Under the pieces are notes generated by a model. It saw only the letters and a program-made list of their open reading frames with translations. It had not been told where the DNA came from and searched no databases. From CAYTLW01 sp964438735 (GTDB lineage: Bacteria > Myxococcota_A > UBA9042), in contig CAYTLW010000055.1 of NCBI GenBank assembly GCA_964438735.1, forward strand, positions 1 through 46,690: a stretch of DNA of 46,690 nucleotides. Direction: 5' to 3'. Of this stretch, positions 7,009 to 16,421 are shown in pieces (position 1 is the stretch's first letter; each line of letters begins with the position of its first letter). A program made the position numbers and the translations under genes.

Positions 7009-7746
7009 GTGGACCGACCCCGGATACTGCTCGACGACGACGGCCTGATCGCCGTCAACAAGCCCGGCGGCTGGCTGGTGGAGCGCGAGGGCCCCGGTCG
7101 CTCGCTGTTGGGCTGGGTCAAGGAGCGCGAAGCCAGCATGGGCGGGCAGGCCGAGGAGATCCGCCTCTGCCACCGCCTGGACAAGGATACCAGCGGCGTG
7201 ATCGTGCTGGCTCGCGGCCGGGAGCGGGCTGCGGCCATCGGCGCGGCGTTCAGCGAGCGGCGGGTGTTCAAGGCCTACCTGGCCCTGACCTGGCCGATCC
7301 CGCCGGTGCGCTGGAAGAAGGTGTCACAGGTGCTGAAGCCGCGGCGGATCCCCAACGGTGAGCGCATGGAGATCGTCGAGTCGGGCGGCTTGCAGGCCGA
7401 CAGCGAGGTGGAGCTGCTGGCCCGCGGGCGGCGCTACGGCTTTGTGCGCGTCTTGCCGGAGCAGGGCCGCAAGCACCACGTGCGGGTGGCCCTGGCCAGC
7501 ATGGGGGCGCCGATCCTGGGGGACTTTCTCTACGGCGGTCGACAGACGGCGAAGCGGGCGCCACGGGTGATGCTCCATTCGCGGATGCTCGAACTGGCCC
7601 ATCCCGGCAGCGGCGAGCACCTGCGCCTGCTGGCCCCGGTGCCGGCGGACCTGCGCGAGCTGCTCGACGCCGATGGCGGACAGCTGCCGTCACAGCTCGA
7701 CAAGCGGCATCGGGAGGCGCCCAAGGGGCGTCGTCGTCGTCGGTAG
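7009..7746 (+). CDS. RluA-family RNA pseudouridine synthase
   Basis: The start is GTG 7009 (245 residues). The protein has the family layout: an N-terminal AVNKPGGWLVE block, catalytic motif HRLDKDTSGV with the conserved Asp (near residue 60), then the QGRKHHVRVALASMGAPILGD block. There is no S4 RNA-binding domain, as in RluA/TruC-type short members. It isomerises uridine to pseudouridine in rRNA or tRNA; the exact site cannot be told from sequence. The C-terminal tail is strongly basic (KGRRRRR). It converges on the leftward lipoprotein gene with a 15-bp gap. Confidence 0.9.
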   Translation: MDRPRILLDDDGLIAVNKPGGWLVEREGPGRSLLGWVKEREASMGGQAEEIRLCHRLDKDTSGVIVLARGRERAAAIGAAFSERRVFKAYLALTWPIPPVRWKKVSQVLKPRRIPNGERMEIVESGGLQADSEVELLARGRRYGFVRVLPEQGRKHHVRVALASMGAPILGDFLYGGRQTAKRAPRVMLHSRMLELAHPGSGEHLRLLAPVPADLRELLDADGGQLPSQLDKRHREAPKGRRRRR

Positions 7747-7761
7747 CCGGACGCCAGCGCC

Positions 7762-8841
7762 TTACTTCGGCAACCCCGGCAACTTCTCCCCCCGCTGCAA
7801 CACCGTACCCACCGGATTGGCGCTGCCAAACGTACCACCACACATGATCTGGGTATGTTTGCCCGCAAAAGCGCCGTGCAGGGCCAGGTCGGTCAGCGGC
7901 GGCTCCTGGGTGGGCAGCTCGTCGCCGTGGTCGACGCCATCCTCGATGGCCAGGTAGCCGTTGGTGCCGCCGACCACCGCTGTGCCGTCGGGCATGACCA
8001 TGACCGCTGACAGGCCGTTGACGAAGCTGGTTGGGCCGCCGGCGGCCAGCTTCCAGTCCTTGTTCTGGCCACCGCGGAGAACGACGCCGGCGCCCTGACC
8101 GCCCACGCCGACCACGTCGTCCGCGGAGCGTCCGTGCACGCCCACCACGCGGCCCGGACCGGCCTCGTAGGCGACCTTCCAGGTGCCGCCGGGGTTGGAC
8201 CAGACGCGACCGCGATCGCCCACGGCCCAGAGTTGTTTGCCGTCGGCGCTCCAGATCTTGGACAGTACGCCCTGTTTGCCGTCGAGCGCCTCCTTGTGGG
8301 CGACGCCGGCCTCGGCCCCCGGCTTGGTGGAGAAGGGCACCCGCCACAGGGGACCGGGGATGCCGCCATTGGTCGGCGTGCCGCCCACCAGCCAGAAGTC
8401 ATCGTGGTCGCCGTTGAACCACACGCCGTACAGGGCGGTCGACTCGGTGGCCAGCTCGGGGATGCGCACCGCGGTGGGCGCGTCGTCGTTTTGCTGCCAG
8501 CGGATGATCAGCCCGTTGTCGCCGACCGCGATGCGGCGCCCTTTGCTGTCGCCGTGCACCCACCACAACATGCCTTCGCCGGCATATTTGTGGGTCGTCC
8601 AGGTGTCGCCCTCGAGGATGTAGACGATGGCCTGGCCGGACTTGCCGCCGACCAGCACCCACTGTCGCTCGACGCCCTCGGCGTCGTTGCTCCAGGCCGA
8701 GTTGATGGCGCCGGCGGGCAGTTCATCGCCCAGCACGGTCCAATCGGCGAGCCAGTCGGTCTTGGGCGGGTCCTCGTCGACCGGTCCACAGGCGAACATC
8801 AGGACGGCCAGGGCCAGGGCGCAGGCACGCAGCCTTGTCAT
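7762..8841 (-). CDS. Lipoprotein with beta-propeller-like repeats
   Basis: The ATG at 8841 follows GGGAGG and overlaps the stop of the upstream gene by one base. The 359-residue product begins with a lipoprotein signal (MTRLRACALALAVLMFACG). The mature part contains repeated W/G-rich blades (ALYGVWFNGDHDDFWLVGG, LSKIWSADGKQLWAVGDRG, VVGVHGRSADDVVGVGGQG), resembling the IWGSGPNDVWAVG-type repeats of myxobacterial extracellular proteins. A beta-propeller on the cell surface or in the periplasm is inferred; ligand unknown. It is the last gene of a three-gene leftward operon. Confidence 0.75.
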   Translation of the reverse strand: MTRLRACALALAVLMFACGPVDEDPPKTDWLADWTVLGDELPAGAINSAWSNDAEGVERQWVLVGGKSGQAIVYILEGDTWTTHKYAGEGMLWWVHGDSKGRRIAVGDNGLIIRWQQNDDAPTAVRIPELATESTALYGVWFNGDHDDFWLVGGTPTNGGIPGPLWRVPFSTKPGAEAGVAHKEALDGKQGVLSKIWSADGKQLWAVGDRGRVWSNPGGTWKVAYEAGPGRVVGVHGRSADDVVGVGGQGAGVVLRGGQNKDWKLAAGGPTSFVNGLSAVMVMPDGTAVVGGTNGYLAIEDGVDHGDELPTQEPPLTDLALHGAFAGKHTQIMCGGTFGSANPVGTVLQRGEKLPGLPK

Positions 8842-9584
8842 CACAACCTCCCGGGGCTCGGGCTGCCCGCCGGCGGTGGTGTGGGCGGATTGCGGCCGGG
8901 CTCGTGGTCGATGCGGCTGATGAGCCACTCCCAGCCGCGGCGGGTGAGCTCGAAGCGCCAGATGTTCTCGCCGCGAGGCTGCTTCAGACGGGGGTGCCGG
9001 AAGGTCATCTCGACCACGTCCGTGCGCCCGGGCAGGGGCTTGAGGGTCAGACCGGAGACGCGCGACCGGGCCAGGTCGGCCGGATCGGCGAGCTGATCGA
9101 GCCAGATCGTCCACTGCGACAGCCAGCGATCGATGTCTGCCTTGCGGGCCTCGTGTTCCCGCACCTGCGCCCACATGCCGGCCCAGCGCTCGCCGTGGGC
9201 CTTGCCGTCGACGACCAGGATCGACCACTCGAAGCTGCGTCGCAGGGCCTCGCGATCGCGCGTGGTGAAGGCGTCGAAGAGATGATTGACGGCCCGTTCC
9301 GGGGTCTCACAGCGCTCCTCGCAGCCACCGATCACGGGCGGATCCTTGCGCCGACGCTGCAGGTAGGCGGCGTTCTCTGCGCTGGCCGCCTGGGCGGTCG
9401 CCGATTCGTCCCCGGTCGGGCTGGCGCTTCCTGCAGCCACCACGGCGGTGGCGGCCGCTGGTGGCGCGACGGCAGGCGCGGGCTTTGGGGCCGGCGCCTT
9501 GCGGCTGCATCCAGAGACCGTGGCGATGAGCAGCAGCGCTGACAGCAGCAGCGCCGGCGGCAGCAGTGGTTGGCGCGATGTCAT
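8841..9584 (-). CDS. Hypothetical lipoprotein
   Basis: The start at 9584 overlaps the stop of the HD-GYP gene by 4 bases (ATGA). The 247-residue product has a signal peptide ending in lipobox TVSGC and an Ala/Pro-rich linker. A globular C-terminal domain follows (ETPERAVNHLFDAFTTRD, then FEWSILVVDGKAHGERW) that resembles small NTF2-like or DUF4440-like periplasmic domains, although I cannot assign it firmly. Tight coupling on both sides makes it part of one operon with the HD-GYP protein and the propeller lipoprotein. Confidence 0.7.
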   Translation of the reverse strand: MTSRQPLLPPALLLSALLLIATVSGCSRKAPAPKPAPAVAPPAAATAVVAAGSASPTGDESATAQAASAENAAYLQRRRKDPPVIGGCEERCETPERAVNHLFDAFTTRDREALRRSFEWSILVVDGKAHGERWAGMWAQVREHEARKADIDRWLSQWTIWLDQLADPADLARSRVSGLTLKPLPGRTDVVEMTFRHPRLKQPRGENIWRFELTRRGWEWLISRIDHEPGRNPPTPPPAGSPSPGRL

Positions 9585-11086
9585 GAAAGCAGGTCTGCCT
9601 CGGCGGCGCTGGGCGGTCGGTCGCCGTTGTCGCCGTTGCTGGCGTGTTGCTCCCGGGCCGCGAGCAGCTCGTCGATCGTCGCCTCGAAGGCGGCCACGAC
9701 GCGCGGGTCGAAGTGACTGCCCGAGCGTTTGCGAACGTGGGAGACGGCGTCTTGCACGCTCCAGGCGTCCTTGTAGGCGCGAGGCGAGGTCAACGCGTCG
9801 AAGACGTCTGCCAGGGCCACGATGCGGCCGGCGAGCGGGATCTCGGTGCCCTTGACCTGGTTGGGATAGCCGGTGCCATCCCAGCGCTCGTGGTGGCTGG
9901 CGGCGATGAGCTCGGCCATCTGCAGCAGCTTTGAACGCGACCCTGACAGGATGTTGGCGCCGATGGTGGGATGCTGGCCCATGATGTCCCACTCCTCCTC
10001 GGTCAGCTTGTCCTGCTTGCGGAGGATGGCGTCTGGGATGCCGATCTTGCCCACGTCGTGCATGGGCGCGGCCAGCTCGATCAGGGCCTGCTCTTCGGCG
10101 CTCATGCCCAGCCGGCGGGCGATGATGCGGGCGTAGGCGGACATGCGGTCGACGTGTTCGGCGGTCTCGGCGTCGCGTGATTCGGCCGCCCGGGCAAGTC
10201 GCATGACCGTGTCGCGGGTCGCCTCCAGGAGCTGGTCGTTGACGGTGCGCAGCCGGCCCAGCAGGGCGGTCAGGTCGCCCATGCGGCGATCGACCTTCTC
10301 CTCCAGGCGGCGGTTCGTATCGCGCAGGTGGATCTCGGTGCCGATGCGCTCGGCGACCGCGCGCAGCACGCGCAGATCGTCGCCCGCGGGCAACCGGTCG
10401 CCGCCCCAGGCGTGCAGCACGCCGAGCACCTCCTCGTCATGGGTGCGCAGGGGGATGCCGATGTAGGGCAGTGTGTTTGGATCATCGCCCGTGAGCACGC
10501 CCTCAGCGCCGTCCACCGCCAGCACCTCGGCGCGGCCGTACAGCTCGCCATGACGTCGATCGACCAGCGTGCGACCTGCGCCCAGGTGGCCTCCCTTGTG
10601 CCAACTGGCGGCGACGCGAGGCTGTTCGGCGGGGCCGCGGGTCAGGACCACATGGGGCATGGCCATCCACCGACCGACCCGGCGGGTCAACGTGGTCAGC
10701 ACCTCGTCGGTGCTGGTAAAACCATTACTGAACGTGGACAGCTCGAGCAGCTTGTTGACCACCGAGCGATCGCGCGCTGCGGCCGCCACCTGGGCGCGCA
10801 CGCGGATCAGGGTGCGGACCTCGATGGCCAGCTCCAATTCGTCCAGGGGCAGGTCGGCGATGACGCTGGGCTGCAGGATGTCGGCCAGCTCGCTGCGGCG
10901 CGCGTCATCGGGTCGGGCCAGCAGCATCACCTGCGGCCGGGTCTCCCCCGACGCGCCCCCGAGAACGGCGGCCACTTCGCCACCGTCACCGCAGGCAGGG
11001 CAGTCGGCATCGAGCATCACGAGTTCTGGCTGCAGATCGGCCAGCGAGGCCACCAGGTCATCCGCCGTCGCCGCCTGGAACAACAT
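9581..11086 (-). CDS. HD-GYP domain protein with degenerate receiver and GAF-like region (cyclic-di-GMP phosphodiesterase family)
   Basis: ATG 11086 gives 501 residues, but the frame is open upstream and encodes the missing first strand of a receiver domain (SRILVVSSSAEVLEA). A CTG at 11173, 5 nt after GAGG, may be the true start. The order is a receiver-like domain (LVMLDADCP), a GAF-like sensory region (~140-260), a short coiled linker, then an HD-GYP domain from ~300. The HD-GYP domain has intact motifs HDVGKIGIPD, HHERWDGTGYP and RIVALADVFDAL. All metal-binding and GYP residues are present, so c-di-GMP hydrolysis is expected. It heads the leftward operon. Confidence 0.88.
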   Translation of the reverse strand: MLFQAATADDLVASLADLQPELVMLDADCPACGDGGEVAAVLGGASGETRPQVMLLARPDDARRSELADILQPSVIADLPLDELELAIEVRTLIRVRAQVAAAARDRSVVNKLLELSTFSNGFTSTDEVLTTLTRRVGRWMAMPHVVLTRGPAEQPRVAASWHKGGHLGAGRTLVDRRHGELYGRAEVLAVDGAEGVLTGDDPNTLPYIGIPLRTHDEEVLGVLHAWGGDRLPAGDDLRVLRAVAERIGTEIHLRDTNRRLEEKVDRRMGDLTALLGRLRTVNDQLLEATRDTVMRLARAAESRDAETAEHVDRMSAYARIIARRLGMSAEEQALIELAAPMHDVGKIGIPDAILRKQDKLTEEEWDIMGQHPTIGANILSGSRSKLLQMAELIAASHHERWDGTGYPNQVKGTEIPLAGRIVALADVFDALTSPRAYKDAWSVQDAVSHVRKRSGSHFDPRVVAAFEATIDELLAAREQHASNGDNGDRPPSAAEADLLS

Positions 11087-11286
11087 CAGGGTGCGCGGCC
11101 ACGCGACCCGACCGATGGCCTCGAGGACCTCGGCGCTGCTGCTGACGACCAGAATGCGGGATGTAGGGGCCAGGGGAACCTCACGACCCCGCCAGGGCTG
11201 CGGGGCGCGGGAGAATAGCGTAGCGGCCCGGCCGGTGCCAGCACGGATTCACGCCCGGGTCTTGCCCGCCGGCCTGCCAGACCCGA

Positions 11287-11316
11287 TTGTGACGACAGCG
11301 TCAGGCGGCGTATGCT
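11287..11316 (+). promoter_or_regulatory. Putative sigma-70-type promoter for the aminopeptidase operon
   Basis: TTGTGA (11287-11292) and TATGCT (11311-11316) are separated by 18 bp, 28 bp before the GTG start at 11344, in the divergent gap facing the HD-GYP gene. Confidence 0.4.
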
Positions 11317-11343
11317 CGCCCCTCTGCCCCCACGGAGGTCTGC

Positions 11344-14025
11344 GTGTCTCGGATCCAGAAACTGCCCATCCTCCTGGCGGCGCTGGCGCTGACCGGCCCG
11401 CTCGCTCTCGTGCCGGCCACCGCCCTGGCGGCCGACGGTGGGCCCAAGGCGCGCTATCACGAGCCCCGCGATCGGCAGGTCGATGTGCAGCACCTGGACC
11501 TGGCCGTTCGGCTGGATTTTGCGCGCAAGTCCGTCAGCGGCACCGCGACCCTGCGCGGCAAGGTGCTGGTCGACGACGCCAAGCTGCTGCTGCACGGCCG
11601 CGATCTGAAGATCGCCAAGGCCACCTTCGTGATGGCCAACAGCAGCGCCAAAGCCGCCTGGCAGGCCGAAGGCGATGCGCTTCGTTTCGTATTGCCCAAC
11701 CGGCGCAAGGGCGCCGCCTTTACCCTGCGCATCCAGTACACCGCCCGACCGCGCCAGGGCCTGTATTTTCAGGGCCCCGACGCCGACCAACCGCGCCGGC
11801 CGGTGCACGCCTGGACCCAAGGCGAATCCACCGAGGCGCGCCACTGGATCCCCTGCCCGGACGACCCGGATGAGCGCCTGACGTGGGCCATTACCGCCGA
11901 TGTACCCAAGGCCATGAAGGTGCTCTCCAACGGCGAACCGAAGAGCGACAAGGTCAAGGGCGCTCGACGCCTGGTGCGCTACGAGCTGAACCAGGCCTTC
12001 CCCATCTACCTGCTCAACCTGGTGGCCGGCCCCTTCGTCGAGGTCGTGCATCCCCACAAGCGCGTGCGCCTGTCTACCTGGGGGTTCGCCGGCGACGAGC
12101 CCCGACTGCGTCGCACGGGCAAACACCTGCCCGCCATGGTGGATCTCTTCGACAAGCTGACCGGCGTGCCCTATCCGCTGGCCCGTTACGGCCAGGTCTT
12201 CGTCGACGAGTTTGGCTGGGGCGGCATGGAGAACATCACCCTGACGACGCTGGCCCGGCGTCGAATCGGCAGCGCCCGCACCGATCGCGATCACACCGCC
12301 GACGGGCTGGTCGCCCACGAGCTCGCCCACCAGTGGTTCGGTGACCTGGTCACCTGTCGCACCTGGGCCGACATCTGGCTCAACGAGGGTTTCGCCACGT
12401 ATTTTGCTGGCCTGTGGTTCGAACACGCCGACGGCCGGGATCGGCTGCACGAGTACATGGCCTGGGGCCGCAGGGTGCTGGCCAAGAGCAAGAACGCGCG
12501 CAACAACGCCATCGTCCGCGATCGCTATGCCATCCCCGGCGAGCTGTTCGACGACCTGGCATACGGCAAGGGCGCCTGGGTGCTGCACATGCTGCGCAGC
12601 CAGGTGGGCGATCTGGCCTTCTTTGCCGGCGTGCGGCGCTACCTGCTGGCGCATCGCCTGGGCAGCGTCGAGACCGTGGACTTCCAGCGCGCCCTCGAGG
12701 CCACATCGGGTCGCAGCCTGCGCGGCTTCTTCCGACGCTGGGTCCACCAGCCGGGGGTGCCAAGTTTGCGGGTGAGGACCCGGTATGACGGCAAGCGAAA
12801 GCTGCTGCGCGTGTCCTTCGAGCAGCGCCAGAAGATCGACACCCGCCGGCCCCTCTTCGAGCTGCCCATCGACCTGCTGGTGCGCAAGACAGCGGCCGAC
12901 GCCGGCACGCGTCATCGCTTCCTGCTGGATGGCAAGCGGGGCGAGTTCACCCTGTCGCTGCCGTCGCGCCCCGACCTGGTGGAGATTGACCCCAACATGG
13001 CCCTGCTCACCGGCTGGGACTTGATCGCCGGCGTCGACATGCTGGCCAACCTGGCCCGCGATGGCTCGACCGCCGACGTGCGCCTGCGGGGCGTGCGGGC
13101 GCTCCGCAAGTGGCTGGCCCGCTCGCGAGCAGTCGACGCCCTGCTGGATGTCATGCACAAGGACGGCGCGCGCCACGTGCGCCAGGCGGCGGCGAAGGTG
13201 CTCGGTCGCGCCCCCCGTGACCTCGTGCGCGCTGGCCTGCAGAAGACCGCGCGCGGCGACGGCGAGGCTCGGGTTCGCGCGCGGGCCGTCGCCTCCCTGG
13301 GCGAGCTGCACGACGCGGCGAGCTGGCGATTGCTCGACCGGGCCGCCCGCAAGGGCACCAGCCCCGGCATCCAGGTCGCCGCGCTGCGCGCCCTGACGAC
13401 CATCGATCGGCGGCGGGCCCGCAAGACGTTGCTGGCCGCGCTGCAGACCGAATCCTATCGCCATCGCGTGGCCCTGGGGGCGCTCTCTCAGCTGGCCCTG
13501 CTCGCCGATGGGCGCGACCTGGAGCCGCTGTGGAAGGCCACCGTGCCCGGCAGTCCGCAGGCCCTGCGTCGCGGTGCGGTCGCCGCCCTGGCAGCCTATG
13601 GCCTGCGCAACGAGGCGGCGCGGGAGTCCATCCGCGTACACCTGGAGGGACTGCTGCAGAGTTCGGGTATGCGCATGCGCGCCCAGGTGACGGACGCCCT
13701 GAAGGCCCTGGGCGAGCCGGCCTCGCGCGGCGCCCTGCTCGCCGCCGCCACCCGCGAAGCCAGCCCACGACTGGCCCAGAACATGCGCAAGGCCGCCGGC
13801 GGATTGGGCCGCAAGGTGCCCGTGGGGCGCCGCCTCAAGGCCCTGGAACGGCAGCTGGAGCAGCTGCAACGGCAGGGGCGCCACGATGGCAAGCGACATC
13901 GCCGGGGATCGGAAGGCCGCGACCATGGTGCGGATCGCCATGGGCGGGACGACGCGGGCAAGGCCTCAAAGAAGGCCGGCGGCGACGGCGGCAAGAAGCG
14001 TCGCAATCGGCGGTCCCGCAAGTGA
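11344..14025 (+). CDS. Secreted M1-family metallo-aminopeptidase with HEAT-repeat C-terminus
   Basis: The GTG start follows CGGAGG. The 893-residue protein has a signal peptide (cleavage near ALA-AD, residue 29). The M1 N-terminal beta domain carries the substrate motif as GGMEN instead of GAMEN. The zinc site HELAHQWFGD has His325, Glu326, His329 and Glu348. Residues ~560-830 form HEAT-like helical repeats (VRLRGVRALRKWLARS, VRQAAAKVLGRA, VRARAVASLGEL) instead of the usual ERAP1-type C-domain. The final ~50 residues are Lys/Arg/Asp-rich and probably disordered. It likely trims peptides outside the cytoplasm; the peptide-binding lipoprotein gene overlaps its stop (GTGA), which fits peptide use. 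Confidence 0.92.
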   Translation: MSRIQKLPILLAALALTGPLALVPATALAADGGPKARYHEPRDRQVDVQHLDLAVRLDFARKSVSGTATLRGKVLVDDAKLLLHGRDLKIAKATFVMANSSAKAAWQAEGDALRFVLPNRRKGAAFTLRIQYTARPRQGLYFQGPDADQPRRPVHAWTQGESTEARHWIPCPDDPDERLTWAITADVPKAMKVLSNGEPKSDKVKGARRLVRYELNQAFPIYLLNLVAGPFVEVVHPHKRVRLSTWGFAGDEPRLRRTGKHLPAMVDLFDKLTGVPYPLARYGQVFVDEFGWGGMENITLTTLARRRIGSARTDRDHTADGLVAHELAHQWFGDLVTCRTWADIWLNEGFATYFAGLWFEHADGRDRLHEYMAWGRRVLAKSKNARNNAIVRDRYAIPGELFDDLAYGKGAWVLHMLRSQVGDLAFFAGVRRYLLAHRLGSVETVDFQRALEATSGRSLRGFFRRWVHQPGVPSLRVRTRYDGKRKLLRVSFEQRQKIDTRRPLFELPIDLLVRKTAADAGTRHRFLLDGKRGEFTLSLPSRPDLVEIDPNMALLTGWDLIAGVDMLANLARDGSTADVRLRGVRALRKWLARSRAVDALLDVMHKDGARHVRQAAAKVLGRAPRDLVRAGLQKTARGDGEARVRARAVASLGELHDAASWRLLDRAARKGTSPGIQVAALRALTTIDRRRARKTLLAALQTESYRHRVALGALSQLALLADGRDLEPLWKATVPGSPQALRRGAVAALAAYGLRNEAARESIRVHLEGLLQSSGMRMRAQVTDALKALGEPASRGALLAAATREASPRLAQNMRKAAGGLGRKVPVGRRLKALERQLEQLQRQGRHDGKRHRRGSEGRDHGADRHGRDDAGKASKKAGGDGGKKRRNRRSRK

Positions 14026-15791
14026 ACCACGCCGGCTGGCCCACACATGCGCTCGCCCGGGCCGGTTCGTTGTTCTGTGTGCTGATCGTCTGCGGTTGCC
14101 AACCCGAACGCCCTCCTGAAGAGCTGGTGGTGCTGGTCGACACGCCGCCGCGCACGGTGGATCCCCGCCTGGCCGTGGACTCGCCTTCGGCCCGCCTGAG
14201 CCGCCTGGTCTTCGATGGCCTCACCGAGGTCAACGATCGCGGCGAACCGACCCTGGTGCTCGCCGCCGCCATCGAGCCGGGCGCCAGCCGCGACGCCGAT
14301 GGTCGGCCCCTGAGCTACCGGGTGCGGCTGCGGCCTGGGGTGCGCTTTCATGACGGGACGCCGCTGACCGGCCGAGACGTGGCCTATACCTACACCTCGG
14401 TCATGGATCCGGCCTTTGGCACACCCATCGCCGGCGCCTTCAGACGGCGATTCCAGGCCGTGGTGGTCGACCGGCAGGACCCGCTGGTGGTGCACTTCCA
14501 CCTGCGCCGCCCGCTGGCCACCTTCCGCACCGACATCGTGCTCGGCATCGCCCCGGCGCGTCTGGCCAAACAGCCCGACCAGCGCTTCGTCGGCCTGCCC
14601 GTAGGCAGTGGCCCGTGGCGCCTGGTCGGGCCCTGGAATCCGCTGGCCGTGCGCCTGCAACGGCATCGCGGCTGGCGAGACGACCCGCTGCCGGGCCCGG
14701 GCGAGCCCCATCGACTGCTGCTGCGGGCCATCCCCGATGAAGGCGCCCGGGTGTTGTCCGTGCTCGGCGATGGCGCCGACGTCGCCATGGGCGGCCTGTC
14801 GCCGGCGGTGATCGGTGCCGCTGGAGACCACGCCCGCGGCCACGTGCTCTCCTCGCCGGGCATCGCCTGGGCCTACGCCGGCTACAACCTCCGCCACGCG
14901 GCCCTGGCCGATCTACGGGTGCGCAAGGCCCTGGCCATGGCCCTGGATCGACAGCACATCGTCGACAGTCTGTTGGCCGGCCGGGCGCGCCTGAGCCAGG
15001 GCATGTTTCCACCGGAGCACTGGGCGCATACGCCGTTGCCGCCCATCCCTTACGATCCGGCCGCGGCAGAGCGCCTGCTGGACGAGGCTGGCCTGACCCG
15101 CGATCCAGAGACCGGCATGCGCCTGCGCCTGGAGTTGAAGGTCTCCACCAGCCGCCTGCGCCGCGCCGTGGCCCGCGCGGTGGCCCATGCCCTGGCCAAG
15201 GTGGGCGTCGACGTGGCGGTGCGCTCCTTCGAGCTGGGCACCTTCCTGGACGATGTGCGCGCCGGCCGCTTCGAACTCTTCCTGCTGCTGCTTCCCGAGC
15301 CCCTGGAGCCGGACTTCCTGGCCTGGATGTTCCACAGCCAGAACGCCCCGGACAAGGCGCCCGATCTGCAGGCGAAGAGCCCCTACGCACGCCTGGAGCG
15401 GCGGGCCATGCCGCCTGGATTGTGGGGGGCGAAGGTGCAATCGGACCCGGAGTGCGCCGCCTGGAGTCGGGGCGCCGCCGACAACGCCATGCGCGCCTTC
15501 GTGCTGGCCCCGCTGGGCTTGGATCCGGGCTTCGGTTCGGCCAATCGGACTTCGTATCACGACCCGCTGGTGGACTGCCTGCTGGAGCTTGGCCGCACGT
15601 ACCTGCGGCGCGATCGGCGGGCGGCCGCCTACGCCCGGGCGCAGAAGATCATCCGGGGGGACCTGCCGGTGATCCCACTCTGGTTCGAGGACCAGACGGC
15701 GCTGGTTCGAAATGGCGTGCAGGTGCCAGACCTGGCCGCCGATGGGCGCTATCATGTGCTGGCCCGCGCCCGGGTCCTCCAGGCGCCTTGA
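14022..15791 (+). CDS. Peptide/oligopeptide-binding lipoprotein (SBP_bac_5 family)
   Basis: The GTG start at 14022 overlaps the previous stop. The 589-residue product has a signal peptide ending at a Cys-containing lipobox (IVCGC). It shows the family-5 extracellular solute-binding fold: VDPRLAVDSPSARLSRLVFDGL, then RLRPGVRFHDGTPLTGRDV, LRVRKALAMALDRQHIV, and a terminal AQKIIRGDLPVIPLW block. It would bind peptides or similar solutes in the periplasm for an ABC importer, but no permease or ATPase gene is nearby, so its transporter partner is elsewhere or it acts as a receptor. Confidence 0.88.
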   Translation: MNHAGWPTHALARAGSLFCVLIVCGCQPERPPEELVVLVDTPPRTVDPRLAVDSPSARLSRLVFDGLTEVNDRGEPTLVLAAAIEPGASRDADGRPLSYRVRLRPGVRFHDGTPLTGRDVAYTYTSVMDPAFGTPIAGAFRRRFQAVVVDRQDPLVVHFHLRRPLATFRTDIVLGIAPARLAKQPDQRFVGLPVGSGPWRLVGPWNPLAVRLQRHRGWRDDPLPGPGEPHRLLLRAIPDEGARVLSVLGDGADVAMGGLSPAVIGAAGDHARGHVLSSPGIAWAYAGYNLRHAALADLRVRKALAMALDRQHIVDSLLAGRARLSQGMFPPEHWAHTPLPPIPYDPAAAERLLDEAGLTRDPETGMRLRLELKVSTSRLRRAVARAVAHALAKVGVDVAVRSFELGTFLDDVRAGRFELFLLLLPEPLEPDFLAWMFHSQNAPDKAPDLQAKSPYARLERRAMPPGLWGAKVQSDPECAAWSRGAADNAMRAFVLAPLGLDPGFGSANRTSYHDPLVDCLLELGRTYLRRDRRAAAYARAQKIIRGDLPVIPLWFEDQTALVRNGVQVPDLAADGRYHVLARARVLQAP

Positions 15792-15829
15792 GCCCATCGC
15801 CGCGCGGGTGACCTTTCGACGGAGTGAAT

Positions 15830-16420
15830 ATGAGCCCACCCACCGCCGACGCCAACCCCGTCCGCGGCCGTCGGATCGCCGCCGTGCTGGCCATCGGCGT
15901 GGCCCTGGCCCTGGCGCTCATCGCCATCGGAATGCGCAGTCAGGCCCACGTGCCTGGCGGTCTCGAAGGGCAGGTGGCGCCCGCCTTTACCCTGCCGGTG
16001 GTCACCCTCAAACCGCGTCCCATACCGGTGATGTACGCCGTGCCTGGCACCCATCCACGGCCGCGACTGGTGCACTTCTGGGGCCCCTCCTGCGCGCCCT
16101 GTCTGGAGGAATTGCCGATCATCGAGCGGCTCTTCCGCCAGGGCAGCGACGGCGACGCCGGCTGGGAGGTGGTCACCATCACCGGCGACGATACAGGCGA
16201 CGTACGCGAGTTCCTGCGCACCGAGCAGACGACCTTCCCCGTCCTGCAAGACGCCGACGGCGCCGCCCACGAGGCCTGGCGCATCTCCTCGATCCCGGCC
16301 AGCTACGTCATCCGCCGCGACAACGTCATCCACCGCGAGCTTTCGGGCAAGCAGTCCTACGAGAACCTGGTCGAGGCCTTGAAAGCGGCCGATCTGGCCG
16401 CACCCGCCACCAAGACGTAG
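15830..16420 (+). CDS. TlpA-family thioredoxin-like protein
   Basis: ATG 15830 lies 5 nt after GGAG; a GTG at 15824 is less likely. The 196-residue protein has an N-terminal membrane anchor (residues ~15-35) and a periplasmic thioredoxin fold. The redox motif is WGPSCAPCLEE (Cys88, Cys91) and the cis-Pro segment is SSIPASYVI. It probably keeps periplasmic or cytochrome thiols reduced. It is the third gene of the aminopeptidase operon (38 bp after the solute-binding gene) and its stop is 1 bp from the convergent Omp85 stop. Confidence 0.88.
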   Translation: MSPPTADANPVRGRRIAAVLAIGVALALALIAIGMRSQAHVPGGLEGQVAPAFTLPVVTLKPRPIPVMYAVPGTHPRPRLVHFWGPSCAPCLEELPIIERLFRQGSDGDAGWEVVTITGDDTGDVREFLRTEQTTFPVLQDADGAAHEAWRISSIPASYVIRRDNVIHRELSGKQSYENLVEALKAADLAAPATKT

Positions 16421-16421
16421 C

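Noticed and set aside
11086..13941. A long leftward frame opposite the aminopeptidase gene
   Set aside because: It is a GC-driven mirror of the aminopeptidase coding strand and has no recognisable domain.
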